A DNA stretch of 64,000 nt from the NCBI GenBank assembly GCA_028015205.1, contig CM051513.1, positions 42,908,841 to 42,972,840 of the forward strand, written 5' to 3'. Origin of the DNA: Mytilisepta virgata (lineage: Eukaryota > Mollusca > Bivalvia > Mytilida > Mytilidae). Positions 22,004 to 32,828 of the stretch are shown in pieces. Within the stretch, counting starts at the first letter, position 1, and each line of letters opens with the position of its first letter. The notes beneath the pieces are model-generated. The model searched no databases. It was not told the origin of the DNA and was given only the letters and a program-made list of their open reading frames with translations. A program made the translations under genes and the position numbers.

Positions 22004-24284
22004 TCAATGCAGTTCAGGTGTGGGAAATACATGAGTTTCTATTATTGATTTTGTTTTTTCGTATATATCGATTCCATAGTTAGATGATTCAGCACCATCA
22101 GGGCATTGTGATTCAAGATCTTGCTGGCAGGTATCTGTGAAAATAAAGTCAGGGGGAAACAACGACGGCCTTTGCTCTTCTTCTTGATCAACATCTTCCT
22201 CTACATTTGAAACATCTAAATCATCAACCTGGGGAACTGGATTATTAACATACCCAGCAGTAAATAAACAGATAGGTGATGCTTTCACAGTTCTTATTCT
22301 ATGTTGGTTCCAAGCAGACCGCCATATTTCTAAATTGTGGTTTATTCTGTTCATAAACACATAATGGAGTGCATACAGATGTAGATCGTTTATGGGGCCA
22401 AGGGAACCACAGTCTTCGAGATAATAAAAAAGATCATAAAAGAATGAAAGAACTCCATCAAATACATCCCGCCATAATCTCTCGATTCTTTGATTGTGGG
22501 TGCTTTTCCAGTTATCATACCCCCACTGGAAAGACCTCTTGTTTCTGCCATATATTCTGCAATTTTACAGTTTTCCATTCCTTGGTCCGATCGAACTTTT
22601 AGGGGTGTCCCATATTCATCAACACCGATTCGGAAACAATTATAAATAGTATCTGCTTTATTGTTATTGGTGCATTTTAGAAACACGACAAAACGGCTAA
22701 AGCCGTCAATGCCACCGGCTATAATAAAGTTCCACCTAATAAGCTTGTGGTTTGTATCTATATGCCATAGGTGATTGGGTGCCTGTACACTATAAACTCG
22801 TCTGGGAAGTTTGTTTTTTGTTCTTTCATGTATACCATCGCTATCAATTCTTTCGAGAGATTTTCTTAAACGAGATCGGGTAATCTGTTAAAAAAAATCA
22901 TATTTTACATTACCAAGATCATGAAGTTTAAATGAAAGACTCGGACACTCAGACCTTTACAGTTTGTTTGGCCGAAAAGATCATGTGACCGTTTGTCATC
23001 AGTTGGCGTGATCCACTTTCAGAACTGAAACTGTTTAATAATAACCGAACCTAGTCTTATATAAGACCATATTAGAATATTACAGTATATGAAACAACTT
23101 CAACAATTTGAACTACACTTAACAGCAATGCTCATAACCTGGACATGATAAAAATCTAACCAATATAATAGATTATTGACGGTTTCTGTCGAGGTCAAAC
23201 ATTATACTTTCGAAGAAATAACTAATATATAAAATAGAACATTTCTTTTTAGAAGAACTGACTTTTTATCACAGAAAAAGTATATTACAGTAAAAAGATT
23301 TCCCAAGGGCCTGCGAATATTGCCCTAAATATGTTAACCCTACGCAAATATTATACATTCTTTCTTCAAATAATACAAAAACCCGGGAATGTTTTTTTCC
23401 CCAAAATGTTAGTTATAATATTTAATACACTTTCAACATTGTTTATATATAGTGTCGGTATGCTACTACTTTGGTCTGCAGTACATGTCAATTTAAGAAT
23501 ACATAATTGCCACCAATGTAGAATTTAGATTTACATTGTACAATTTTGACAAAAGGAATGTCTTTGAGTGTAAACAATTTGTTATTTCAAATGATTAATC
23601 AGAGTCTTCTACGTCAGGAGCATGTAATCGCTAACCAGGATGAAAGCTTAAAACCAGACGGTAATGATTGACAGCTATGTTGGTTCGCTTACATGTCATA
23701 AAAGGGTCATCTAAAGACCATTGAATTGCTAAAAAAGATCAATAAGAATTGACTCCATGGTTTCAAACAAAGCTAAATTGAATTGACTTTCCAAGGGATC
23801 CTCACTTGTTAAACTATGTTCGACAATGATCGACATTTTGAAACGCGGATTGGAATACGGAAAAACAATTCTAAAAGAGGACCAACTAAAGGTAGTTGTT
23901 GCTCAGTTTATTTTTACACAGGTCAAACAAATCGTCCCCCAAATAAAATATGGGTTTTTCACCTAGATAATATTTATACGTAAATAAATTGTGTAGTTGT
24001 TAATATAATTCATACATAAACATTGGTCATATTTATTGTGTTATCTCGGTTAACCTTTTTTGTGGAAAATGCCACACTAACATACACTTCGCATGGTGTC
24101 CTTCCTTATACAAGAGGCTCAGGGGACTGAGCCTGTATCGCTCACTTGGCAGTCATAAACTTTTGATTTGATTTGACGGACTAGATTAATTTCTGGAAAT
24201 TTTGTAAATGCGGATCTTCCCTAGATGCTTCAAACCAAATATAAGTTCATTGGCCAAACAGTTTCAGAGGAGACGAAGTATAAC

Positions 24285-24352
<68 letters not shown>

Positions 24353-25592
24353 CTTCTGGCAGCCATTTTGTTTCACAGACTAGGTAGATTTATGCAAACT
24401 ATGTAAAGGACCTTCCATAGACGACCCATACCAAAAATCAGTTCATTTGGCTTTAAGGTTTCAAAGGAGAAGCAGTTTTAAATTTCAACCAATCAGAACA
24501 TGTAAGTCTCATGGCGGCCATTTTGTTTCATGTACTAGAATGATTTATGCACATTTTGTAACGGACCTTCCATAAATACTACAAAAAATCATTTCATTTG
24601 TCTTTACGGTTTCAGAGGAGAAGTTTTAAATTTCAACCAATCAAAACATGTAAATGCTCATGATGGACATTTTGTTTAACGTACTATTTATGCAAAAGTT
24701 GTAAAGGACCTTTCAAAGATGCTATATACCAAAAATCAGTTCATTTTGCGATACGGTTTCAGAGGAGAAGAAGTTTTAAATTTTGACCAATCAGAACATG
24801 TAAATGCTCATGGCGGCAATTTTGTTAAACGGATCGGGATGATTTATGCAAACTTTGTAAAGGACCTTCCATAGAAGCTTCAGGCCGAGTTTCAGTTCAA
24901 TAGGCCCAGGGGTTTCAGCTAGAGGAGAAGATGAAAATGTAAAAGTTTACGGACAGATGGACGGACGGACATACGACGGACGCCAAGTGACGACAAAAGT
25001 TCACATGGCCTTTGGCCACGTGAGCTAAAATGGATACCAACTCGTTTAAGCAGTTAGATTTACATGTTTTTCCTTGGACAAAGGGGCATGAAATGTACAA
25101 TTTAAATAATTCTATGTAGATATTGTCCATTACCTTTATTCCTCTGACAAACAATAAATTACGTAACATCTGTTCTCCACATTTAGGAAATTCTGCTACT
25201 AAATTTGACATGTTAATATCTAGCTCATCATCAATGTCTGTATATGTCCTTATACCAATACCGTATGTTCTCATTCTTCTGTATATGGTGCTCTCGGAGA
25301 TAGAAAGTAATGTTGACATATCTTTCACCGAAAACCCCGCTTCTATAAGGTGTTCAAGTATGTGTTCACTGACATTATATTCTTTTTTAAACGAACTTCC
25401 ACCTTCAACGATCTCTGCATTACCATGTTTTATGCATTCTACTCTCAATTTCATCATGTCAGCCGAATTTGTTAGTCCTAACGAATTCATTTCATATTTG
25501 GATAATGTGCCAACTATTCCAGGGTATATTTTCTGTTCTTTAAATTTCGAAATAAACGTTTCCATTCCTAGTTTTGCTAAAATTTCCTCCAT
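22004..25592 (-). CDS. SAM-like/HTH/DDE integrase-type transposase (2 exons)
   Basis: Exon 1 runs 25592-25134 (153 codons), with donor AAG|GTAATG. Exon 2 runs 22884-22004, with acceptor TTAACAG and stop TGA. This gives about 446 residues once one missing base is allowed for in an A-run at 22,504-22,507. Domains: SAM-like residues 1-60 (EQKI, NSLGLT); a helix-turn-helix at about 87-108 (SISESTIYRRM); and an integrase core with D196 in LWHIDTNH, D253 in VRSDQG and E288 in NQRIERLWRD, followed by an acidic tail. The last D and E are 35 residues apart, normal for retroviral-type DDE folds. It should cut and join the ends of the surrounding transposon. The family resembles the rve/'integrase core' proteins of fish, cnidarians and fungi. 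The start codon is 109 bases inside the right inverted repeat. The 2.2-kb intron holds a tandem-core element. Confidence 0.87.
24105..25032 (+). mobile_element. Tandem-core (pearl/HINE-like) element in the transposase intron
   Basis: The 5' end is CAAGAGGCTC...GAGCCTGTATCGCTCACTTG, followed by a (TA)n tract. The core units are spaced about 143-156 bp (GGACCTTC at 24,408, 24,563, 24,706 and 24,862). The 3' end has GGACGGAC, GCCAAGTGACGACAAAAGTTC and a hairpin around TGGCCTTTGGCCA ending GTGAGCTAAAA. The 5' GCTCAC and 3' GTGAGC are subterminal inverted repeats. It inserted after the transposase gene arose. Confidence 0.75.
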
Positions 25593-25700
25593 TTTGACAC
25601 TTTCTTTATCATTTATTTAGCGCTCGTTTTACCATGTTAATGTGATATTGAAACAAGCGCTTCAAAAACCTAGCCGTGGAACAACTATATAATTTGTATG

Positions 25701-26325
25701 CGTTTTGTTTTAATCTGTATCACACAGGCGTTTATCATAACGTAATAGGTGTTTGCACATAACGAAGTGACGAGTTGACATAACGTTTTGGATGTTTACT
25801 AAAAGTACCAAATAATTGGCATAACAAATATAAGTTATACAAAGACATATAGCATTTTTCACAAGAGATACATACGCATAAACATAACAAATAGTTATTA
25901 AAATATAACAAAATAAGTTTTTGAAAGAACAAAAAAGTAATTAAACTAAACGTTTGGGACATACGACATAACAAACCAATTTCCAACAGGGCACAAGTAT
26001 AAATTCACATAATGTAAAAATGACTAGACAAGAAAACGAGAAAAATTGACAGAACGTTAAGATTTAAGACCATAACGTTTGAAGGTATCCATAGAATGTA
26101 CAGTGAAACTACATAACGTAATGCATATGGCACATAACAAAGCGAGGCAATGACTTAACATATAACTGTTTAACAACACAAATAACTACGTTGACATAAC
26201 AAAGAAACTTAGTGTCAGGACATAAAGGAATTTGCACACAACATAAAGAAGAATGACAGGACGTAAAGACAGAGCTACAAAACACATTCAATATTTACAC
26301 TATAAGACAGTTATGGCGTTCCATA
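25701..26325 (-). repeat. Right terminal inverted repeat (about 625 bp)
   Basis: Reverse-complement partner of 9,432-10,057. CATAAC occurs ten times exactly by my count, with further one-base variants, all in one orientation and irregularly spaced. These are good candidates for repeated transposase-binding sites. The outer end reads CAGTTATGGCGTTCCATA, itself a short palindrome (TATGG/CCATA). Confidence 0.88.
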
Positions 26326-26331
26326 GTAAAA
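26326..26331 (+). other. Target-site duplication GTAAAA, right
   Basis: Identical to 9,426-9,431 and adjacent to the last base of the right inverted repeat. Confidence 0.85.
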
Positions 26332-26990
26332 GGTTGTTGTAACATCTTAACCAAGTTATATCAATACACAATGCACACATCCGTTGTTATACGCAATCCT
26401 TAACCGATTTCGGTAAAATTATTTTACCCAATTGTCGATATATGTCCGTTGTCGATTTTAAGAAACGATAGTAAATGAGAAAAGCGTAGTGCACACATCT
26501 GTATTTGACAGTTGTTTCCTAACAAGACTGAATACACATGACCGACTTAATACACACGCTGGTCAATACACACATCCGTTTTTAAAAGCAATCCTAAACG
26601 TAATACACTCAAAAATCAATATCAGTATTGTTGATGTTCCTATCGATTAAAAAAAAATAATCGTAAATGAGAAATGCATATTAAAGGAAATAAATGCGAG
26701 AAAATTGTCACACTCGGGTAAGTATTAATTATGGATTGTGTTGACAGAGTGGACGATTTTGATTTCAGATAGTAGTAATTTATTTCTTTGTATCCATGGC
26801 ATTGATGCATTTTAAGGACATTATGTATTCCGGTTTACGATCTATACGTAAAAAAATATACACAAGTAGTGTTAAATTAGGTCTTAATTGAAACATGCAC
26901 GGGTGTTTGATATCTATCAGCATCGAGGATGGATTGATTATAGTAGATAAAGAAATACATAAAGTTAACGTAATAACACGATTAAATATA
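26332..26990. repeat. AT-rich flank with an imperfect duplication of about 200 bp
   Basis: CACACATCCGTT with GCAATCCT, followed by a CGATTTTAAGAAACGATA- or CGATTAAAAAAAAATAATCG-like segment and GTAAATGAGAAA, occurs near 26,370 and again near 26,570. No gene recognised. Confidence 0.4.
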
Positions 26991-26994
26991 TAAT

Positions 26995-28448
26995 AACTAG
27001 AGGTTCTCAAGAGCCTGTGTCGCTCACCTGTATCTAATGTGATTTTGGAAATTATGTAAAATTATATAATGATTGAGACCAAGATTGGTTTAATTTGACA
27101 CAGTATTTAAAATTAAAAACAGGTCATCTTAGTGTAGTCTTACAATAGCTATTGAAGACATCTTATCATTATTATTTTTGAATATGTGGTCAAGTTGTGA
27201 CCATTCAGAATTTTTTTTACAATTTTCTGATAGACTTCTAAACATCTTGGATGATGGATCGGCTACAAAGTAACAACACTTGGTCAGCACCTCATAAGGA
27301 ACATTCATGCTATGTTTTGTTACATTCCATTCAGTGGTTCTCTAAAAGAAGTCATTTGTATACATTTCCCGTAGGGTCTTAGTCCCCCGCTGGCGGCCAT
27401 CTTGGATGATGGATCGGCTACAAAGTAACAATGCTTGGTCAGCACCTCATAAGGAACATTCATGCCAGATTTAGTTTCATTCCATTAAGTGGTTCTCTAA
27501 AAGAAGTCATTTGTATGCATTTCCCATAGGGTCCTATGTTAAACTAAGTTCCCCGCTGGCGGCCATCTTGGATGATGGATCAGCTACAAAGTAACAACAC
27601 TTGGTCAGCACTTCATAAAGAATATTCATGCCATGTTTGGTTTCATTCCATTAAGTGGGTCACTAAAAGAAGTCATTTGTATGCATTTCCCATAGGGTCC
27701 AATGTTAAACTAAGTTCCCCGCTGGCGGCCATCTTGGATGATGGATCGGCTACAAAGTAACAACACTTGGTCAGCACCTCATAAGGAACATTCATGCCAG
27801 ATTTAGTTTCATTCCATTCAGTGGTTCTCTAAAAGAAGTCATTTGTATGCATTTCCCATAGGGTCCTATGTTAAACTAAGTTCCCCGCTGGCGGCCATCT
27901 TGGATGATGGATCGGCTACAAAGTAACAACACTTGGTCAGCACCTCATAAGGAACATTCATGCCAGATTTAGTTTCATTCCATTCAGTGGTTCTCTTAAA
28001 GAAGTCATTTGTATGAATTTCCCATAGGGTCCAATGTTAAACTAAGTTCCCCGCTGGCGGCCATCTTGGATGATGGATCGGCTACAAAGTAACAACACTT
28101 GGTCAGCACCTTATAAGGAACATTCATGCCAGATTTAGTTTCACTCCATTAAGTGGTTCTCTAAAAGAAGTCATTTGTATGCATTTCCCATAGGGTCCTA
28201 TGTTAAACTAAGTTCCCCGCTGGCGGCCATCTTGGATGATGGATCGGCTACAAAGTAACAACACTTGGTCAGCACCTCATAAGGAACATTCATGCCATGT
28301 TTGGTTTCATTCCATTCAGTGGTTCTCTAGAAGAAGTTCAAAATGTAAAATGTTAACGACGACGCCGGACGACGCCGGACGACGACGGACGACGGACGCC
28401 AAGTGATGAGAAAAGCTCACTTGACCCTTTGGGTCAGGTGAGCTAAAA
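26995..28448 (+). mobile_element. Tandem-core (pearl/HINE-like) element, complete, with 166-bp units
   Basis: The 5' end AGAGGTTCTCAAGAGCCTGT is followed by TCGCTCACCTG. Core units are anchored by GGATGATGGATC at 27,249, 27,404, 27,570, 27,736, 27,902, 28,068 and 28,234. The last five intervals are exactly 166 bp. Each unit includes TTTCCCATAGGGTCCWATGT and CGCTGGCGGCCATCTTGG, also present in the 560-1,645 array. The 3' end has a (GACGAC)n stretch, GGACGCCAAGTGATGAGAAA and a hairpin with arms GCTCACTTGACC and GGTCAGGTGAGC. There is no coding capacity. Mobilisation by a Helentron is an inference from structure. Confidence 0.8.
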
Positions 28449-28449
28449 A

Positions 28450-29030
28450 GCAGAGTAATCCAGTGAACTTATACTTTATAGTCTCGATAATTAACAACTG
28501 CTGCTCTTTACTCCAATTTCAACCTTTTCATATTAAGTCATCATATTTTGTATTGTGATTTAATGATTTATAATATTTTAATCCTTCTATTTTTTTTATA
28601 TTGTTATTTTTTTGTTAATTATCAATTAAGTGATTGATACATTCTTTTAATAAATAAATGGGGACTATCTAATTGTGTACATTTAACGGATTTAATATAA
28701 TCAAATCAAACTGCAAAACACGTTTTCACATACAGGTATGGAATAAATTAATCAGACAGGATGTTTTCCTTAAATAAATTAAGAGGTCCAATTAAAATTA
28801 AGTATACAAGCCAGTTAGAAGAAAGCTATATTATGTACACAGGTATTAAATATAAATATAAATGAAAACTGCTCAATTATAGAAACCACAAGTACTCTAA
28901 TTATAGAAGCCACAGGTACTCTAATTGTAAAAGCCACAAATACTCTAGTTAAAGAAGCCACAACTACTCCTAGGAGATAAATGTGTCAAGGAGCTTCGAT
29001 CACTTATCATATGTTCACTTTAGCTGTTTC
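28450..29030. other. AT-rich stretch with a short imperfect tandem array
   Basis: Near 28,880-28,975 a unit of about 29 bp (AGAAGCCACAGGTACTCTAAT type) repeats four times. Nothing else recognised. Confidence 0.5.
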
Positions 29031-29189
29031 ATTAGATATGTTTACGTGTTTCTGTCGCATGTGTTCACCCTACGGTGGTGTAACAGACTATATGCATCAT
29101 GTCAACCAATTGTTTGCTGATGGTGTAAAACCAGAAGACAATGCATGGCTCCAGCAGTTTTGCATTCCGACGAAAAGTATAACACAAAA
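29031..29189 (+). CDS. Exon-like segment, unidentified (CxxC-containing)
   Basis: An open stretch ends at ACACAAAAG|GTAGGA and encodes FTCFCRMCSPYGGVTDYMHH and then VNQLFADGVKPEDNAWLQQF. Composition and the donor site look coding, and a CxxC pair is visible. I do not recognise the family. It may belong to the DUF4218-type locus on the same strand or be a fragment. Confidence 0.35.
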
Positions 29190-29885
29190 GGTAGGACATA
29201 TAACATATTTTTTTATAAAAACCCCTCCCTCGTATATGCATAACAACAAGGTGTCCAACAATATATTTTTAATTTACATGTGCATGTTTTGAATATCACA
29301 GAATCATAATTTAAGTTATTAACAAATATGAATTTATAGAACGTCACTCAATGGGAAAACAACACAACCTCTGCTGTCGACGTCAGGAATACTTAGTTTT
29401 CGTAATATTTCTTCTCGGTAAATATCGCTGTTGTCTGGAACTTTAGGCCACACTAACATTTGGCTTGGTGTAATTATGGAGAAAAGACACCCGAATCATA
29501 GGGCCATCTGGTCAATCTGTAAAAGAAACCCCGTTTCTCAATGCATGCAGCTTTTCGCATTTTTTAATTTATTTTTGGAATATGCAATAGAAACATAAAT
29601 GCTAAATGCTAATAAATGAAATACGTTTTAAATTTCAACAAAACCTCAACGAAGTCAATGATTTCATATCTGAAACAGATTAATAATGCAATTTTAATGT
29701 TTGAGAACTAAAATGTTCCGTTGTCCACAAAAAAATATTAACCTGTCTCCCTAAAAATGTGCTTTTATATATTTTTATTTACTTCACTTTACATATAGAA
29801 ATTGATCTGAATTGAAAAATAAAACATTAGTCTAAAAAATATATACAGGTAAATGATAAAAAAAAATCAAACGAAATAAGCATGC

Positions 29886-30164
29886 TTACTGTGGTTTAGT
29901 GGTCTCTGATGGGTGGTTTTCCGATGCACCATCTGAAAACTCCATGGCTACAAACTCTGAAACCTCTTCAACGTCAGCCACATCCAGAAATACCTCTTCT
30001 GATAACTCTGTACCTTCCAGTACATTGGTTTCAGTTTCCTCAGATGTATCATCAGTTGCTGAGGGCTCGGAGTCATCACCTGATGTGTCAGCAGACCCTT
30101 CTCGGCTATTTTTCATTTGCTGGCGTCGGCCTCTTTCCCTTTCTCGCTGTCCTTTACAAACTGA
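29886..30164 (-). CDS. Exon-like segment with Arg-rich then acidic Ser/Thr/Glu tail
   Basis: The segment follows a TTTTTTCAG acceptor. One frame reads CKGQRERERGRRQQMKNSRE, then a long acidic, Ser/Thr-rich tail to a TAA at 29,886 (alternatively a GTAAGC donor at the same place). The tail looks disordered and could be the C-terminus of the minus-strand gene at 31.9-32.8 kb, but I could not connect the phases. Another short exon-like segment (30,348-30,406, LEGRSTLGP) and one at 30,790-30,908 (MDKEERSRFATVQILLKKRN) lie between. Confidence 0.4.
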   Translation of the reverse strand, partial: SVCKGQRERERGRRQQMKNSREGSADTSGDDSEPSATDDTSEETETNVLEGTELSEEVFLDVADVEEVSEFVAMEFSDGASENHPSETTKPQ

Positions 30165-31876
30165 AAAAATTATAAATTAATGATATTTCACCTTATTAAT
30201 CTATTTTTCTCTATGAATGAACGATTCATTAAAATACATATCTAATTAAAATATGTGACTGATTATAATAAAAAGTTAACTAAATTGGTATTCAAACAAT
30301 TTTTATATAATAACGATAAATTATTTTTAATTTAATTACCTGGTCATATGCATCAAGGGGCCTAATGTCGATCTTCCTTCAAGACACCTTGCTTCCTTTC
30401 TGAAACAGAATGCCATGGTCAGTAAAGAATAATGTGTATCGTGGTAAGTAATATATATTTCCCACTAATATGATGTTTATTTACATGTAACGTAATCAAA
30501 TTGTAGCTTTCGGTTCAATGGTCCTATAGCTTTCTGAAGAACTGAACGACGATATCTATATATCACAACACATCATATGTGCAATCAGTTTGAATGTCTG
30601 AACATTTGGTGACCCTACGTGTTATGTTCCTCTGCTTGACCATTATCCATATACTCTCATACGTATGTACAAGAAAGGATAGAAAGATTTCCCTTTCATA
30701 AAATGACCTTGATAAATTCTTAATCGTAAGGCAAGTGTATCAATGAGACAACTGAATAAAATATTGATGTGATAATAAATGTTATGCTTAGACCAATTTC
30801 TTTCAAATTGCGAAGATCATTCATATATGGCAGGTAAGCTACATCAGAATTTCTTTTCTTCAGCAAGATTTGAACAGTTGCAAACCTGCTTCTTTCCTCT
30901 TTATCCATTTCTAAAAATACAAATTATTAGAGTATAAATAAGACTTGTTTTGATGCAATTTATCCGTGTATAAAGGAGATCTTTTGACTCAAAAACCGAA
31001 CAAAGTCCACACGACTTCAAGTTTGTGGGTGACTTTATACACCGATAAATTGCTGAAAAATAAATTATAATAAAAAATTGATATAATGTTCATATAAATT
31101 ATATAAATTTTAATAACCTAATTTATCGATCTTAAATAATAAAAGGAATGTGGACCTTCTTTCTTATTAATATGTCCAAAATTAAAAATAATGAAATGTG
31201 ACACGGGGGAACAAAGAACACTAATAAATAATCCTCTGGAATTTCATACCTGCTTCTACTGCTGGATACTGGATCACCTTAGCTTTGACAACTGGGAAAT
31301 CATTGTTATCTTATCTTCAATGTTATTTACTGTTATTGTTAACTATCTACCTAATTTTTCCAATATTAAGAAGAAATCAAGTTGGTCTTTTGAAGTAATG
31401 ATATATATTCTATATCTGAACTTCCCCAAATTTAAGTAGTTCTGTTGTCTTTTCTTCTTCGTAGTGAAAATAATCAGTTGGGTAGGTTATCTTACGTCGT
31501 ACACTTCCACTGGATAAAAAAAATTGACATGAAAATTTAATAAAAGCGGTGTAGATTTAACATGTTGACTTACATCACACTTTATAATATGACGACTACA
31601 TACTGATTTACCGCAATATCTGAGTGAAAGAATATTTGGTAACTATGTGGTAACTAAACTCGCATGTGTTGTGATAAAAACAGTCGGTATTTCTTTCTAG
31701 TTTAGTGACGTAACAATTGCATCAGAGAGATAAATAGGCAGTCAGTTTTATTTCAATTTATTTCTTCTAAAATGTTAGATCCTGTACAATGTAATTAAAA
31801 ATAAATACATTAATATTAACAACACACACAAATAATTCAATAGCTTTCAGTTTTGAGGAAAAAAGCTTTAACTTAC

Positions 31877-32828
31877 GGAGACTGTTCCTTTCTCTTTTTG
31901 TAGGAGATGCAATTTGCCACGAATTTCCTTACAAGGGTCTGTTTTCTTCAGACATGTTAGGCACCATTTCCTACAACTAAATAAAGAGTATATTTTAGTC
32001 TTGATAAAATATTCGTTCCTTACCACTGATGATCTGAAATTCAATTATAATTTTTAAATAGTGTTTCCAGATATTTATAGCATTTGAAAGTAAGTTCATG
32101 TTTAATCTTTAGTGAATAATTCCATCATTTCCAGATGACCTTCATTCTGAAAAGATTTTTCCCAATTAAAAATTTCTTACAACTTTGATATGAATAACGT
32201 GTAGTTGTGACCCTTCATCGATCTTAGCATCATATCATCTACCAGTTTTCGAATAACTGCCTGACAAAATATAGAGTTATCATTATGTAAAGTTATTATT
32301 TTAAGCAAATATAATAAAGTTTACTACAAACAACCATATGAATAACACTAAAACTTAAATTACCATATATAATTAATTACATAAAAAAATAAAATTTATA
32401 TTTTTATTGTGCCACTTATTGAATGGCGTATTATACAAAAATTTACACCATCTTATGAGACACGCCACTTAAAAATATTTACATTTAAAAATAAATACGT
32501 CATACATGAACTTTTTTCTAAAGCTCACTTAAAGCCGTGGCTAATACTCTATAAATCTTTACTTTGTTTCGGTTACATTTCATTAATACAATAATAACGA
32601 TATTTACATCATGTATTTATGATATTTCATGAATGCATATATTAAGAGTATTTCTTACATGGAAAAAGTTCCTCTGTTTTAATGCGCTGTCCCTTTCTTC
32701 GCGATCCAAGGACAAAGTCTGTGATTTTGGTGTAAGTAGATTGTCCAGATCTATCTCTTTGGGCCTAAGGAATGGCGTCATGGAATGATGCATGTGACTC
32801 TGACTCGATGAAGGTGTATAAGTGGTAC
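31877..32828 (-). CDS. Unidentified spliced gene, three phase-matched exons
   Basis: Exons 32828-32659, 32270-32181 and 31976-31877 have consensus acceptors and GTAAGA/GTAAGT donors, and their phases join without a stop. The joined peptide includes a Ser/His-rich start (SSSQSHMHHSMTPFLRPKEI) and NFFHAVIRKLVDDMMLRSMK. A cysteine-rich piece follows (FCRKWCLTCLKKTDPCKEIR) that may bind a metal, then a Lys-rich helix. I do not recognise the family. It lies head to head with the plus-strand DUF4218-type locus and could be a second gene of the same transposon or a host gene. The first exon and 3' end are not established. Confidence 0.5.

Larger units (their letters stand above)
9432..26325. mobile_element. 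16.9-kb TIR DNA transposon with DDE transposase and HECT ligase (IS3EU-like?)
   Basis: The element is bounded by inverted repeats of about 625 bp and flanked by perfect 6-bp GTAAAA duplications. It contains two convergent spliced genes: a HECT E3 ligase on the plus strand (10,095-20,641) and a DDE integrase-type transposase on the minus strand (22,004-25,592). Each starts close to its terminal repeat. Nested in the introns are a LINE fragment (11.5-12.9 kb), a foldback element (16.5-17.3 kb) and a tandem-core element (24.1-25.0 kb), so the original element was shorter. The 6-bp duplication, the termini starting TAT and the IS3-like integrase core fit the superfamily called IS3EU in repeat databases. 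That name is from memory and needs a search. The boundaries are read directly from the sequence. The role of the ligase in transposition is unknown. Confidence 0.88.

Noticed and set aside
22004..25592. Retroviral or LTR-retrotransposon integrase
   Set aside because: No reverse transcriptase, protease or LTR accompanies it. The N-terminus is SAM-like plus HTH instead of a zinc-binding HHCC domain, and it lies within a TIR-bounded element.
25123..25620. 165-codon plus-strand ORF
   Set aside because: Antisense shadow of exon 1 of the DDE transposase, which has clear domain signal on the minus strand.
27249..28400. CRISPR-like array of regularly spaced repeats
   Set aside because: Units are 166 bp with no short repeat/unique spacer alternation, and the DNA is eukaryotic. 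This is a tandem-core element.
29899..30180. Plus-strand Ser-rich ORFs (88-93 codons)
   Set aside because: Antisense of the acidic Ser/Thr/Glu-rich minus-strand exon, which follows a good acceptor site.
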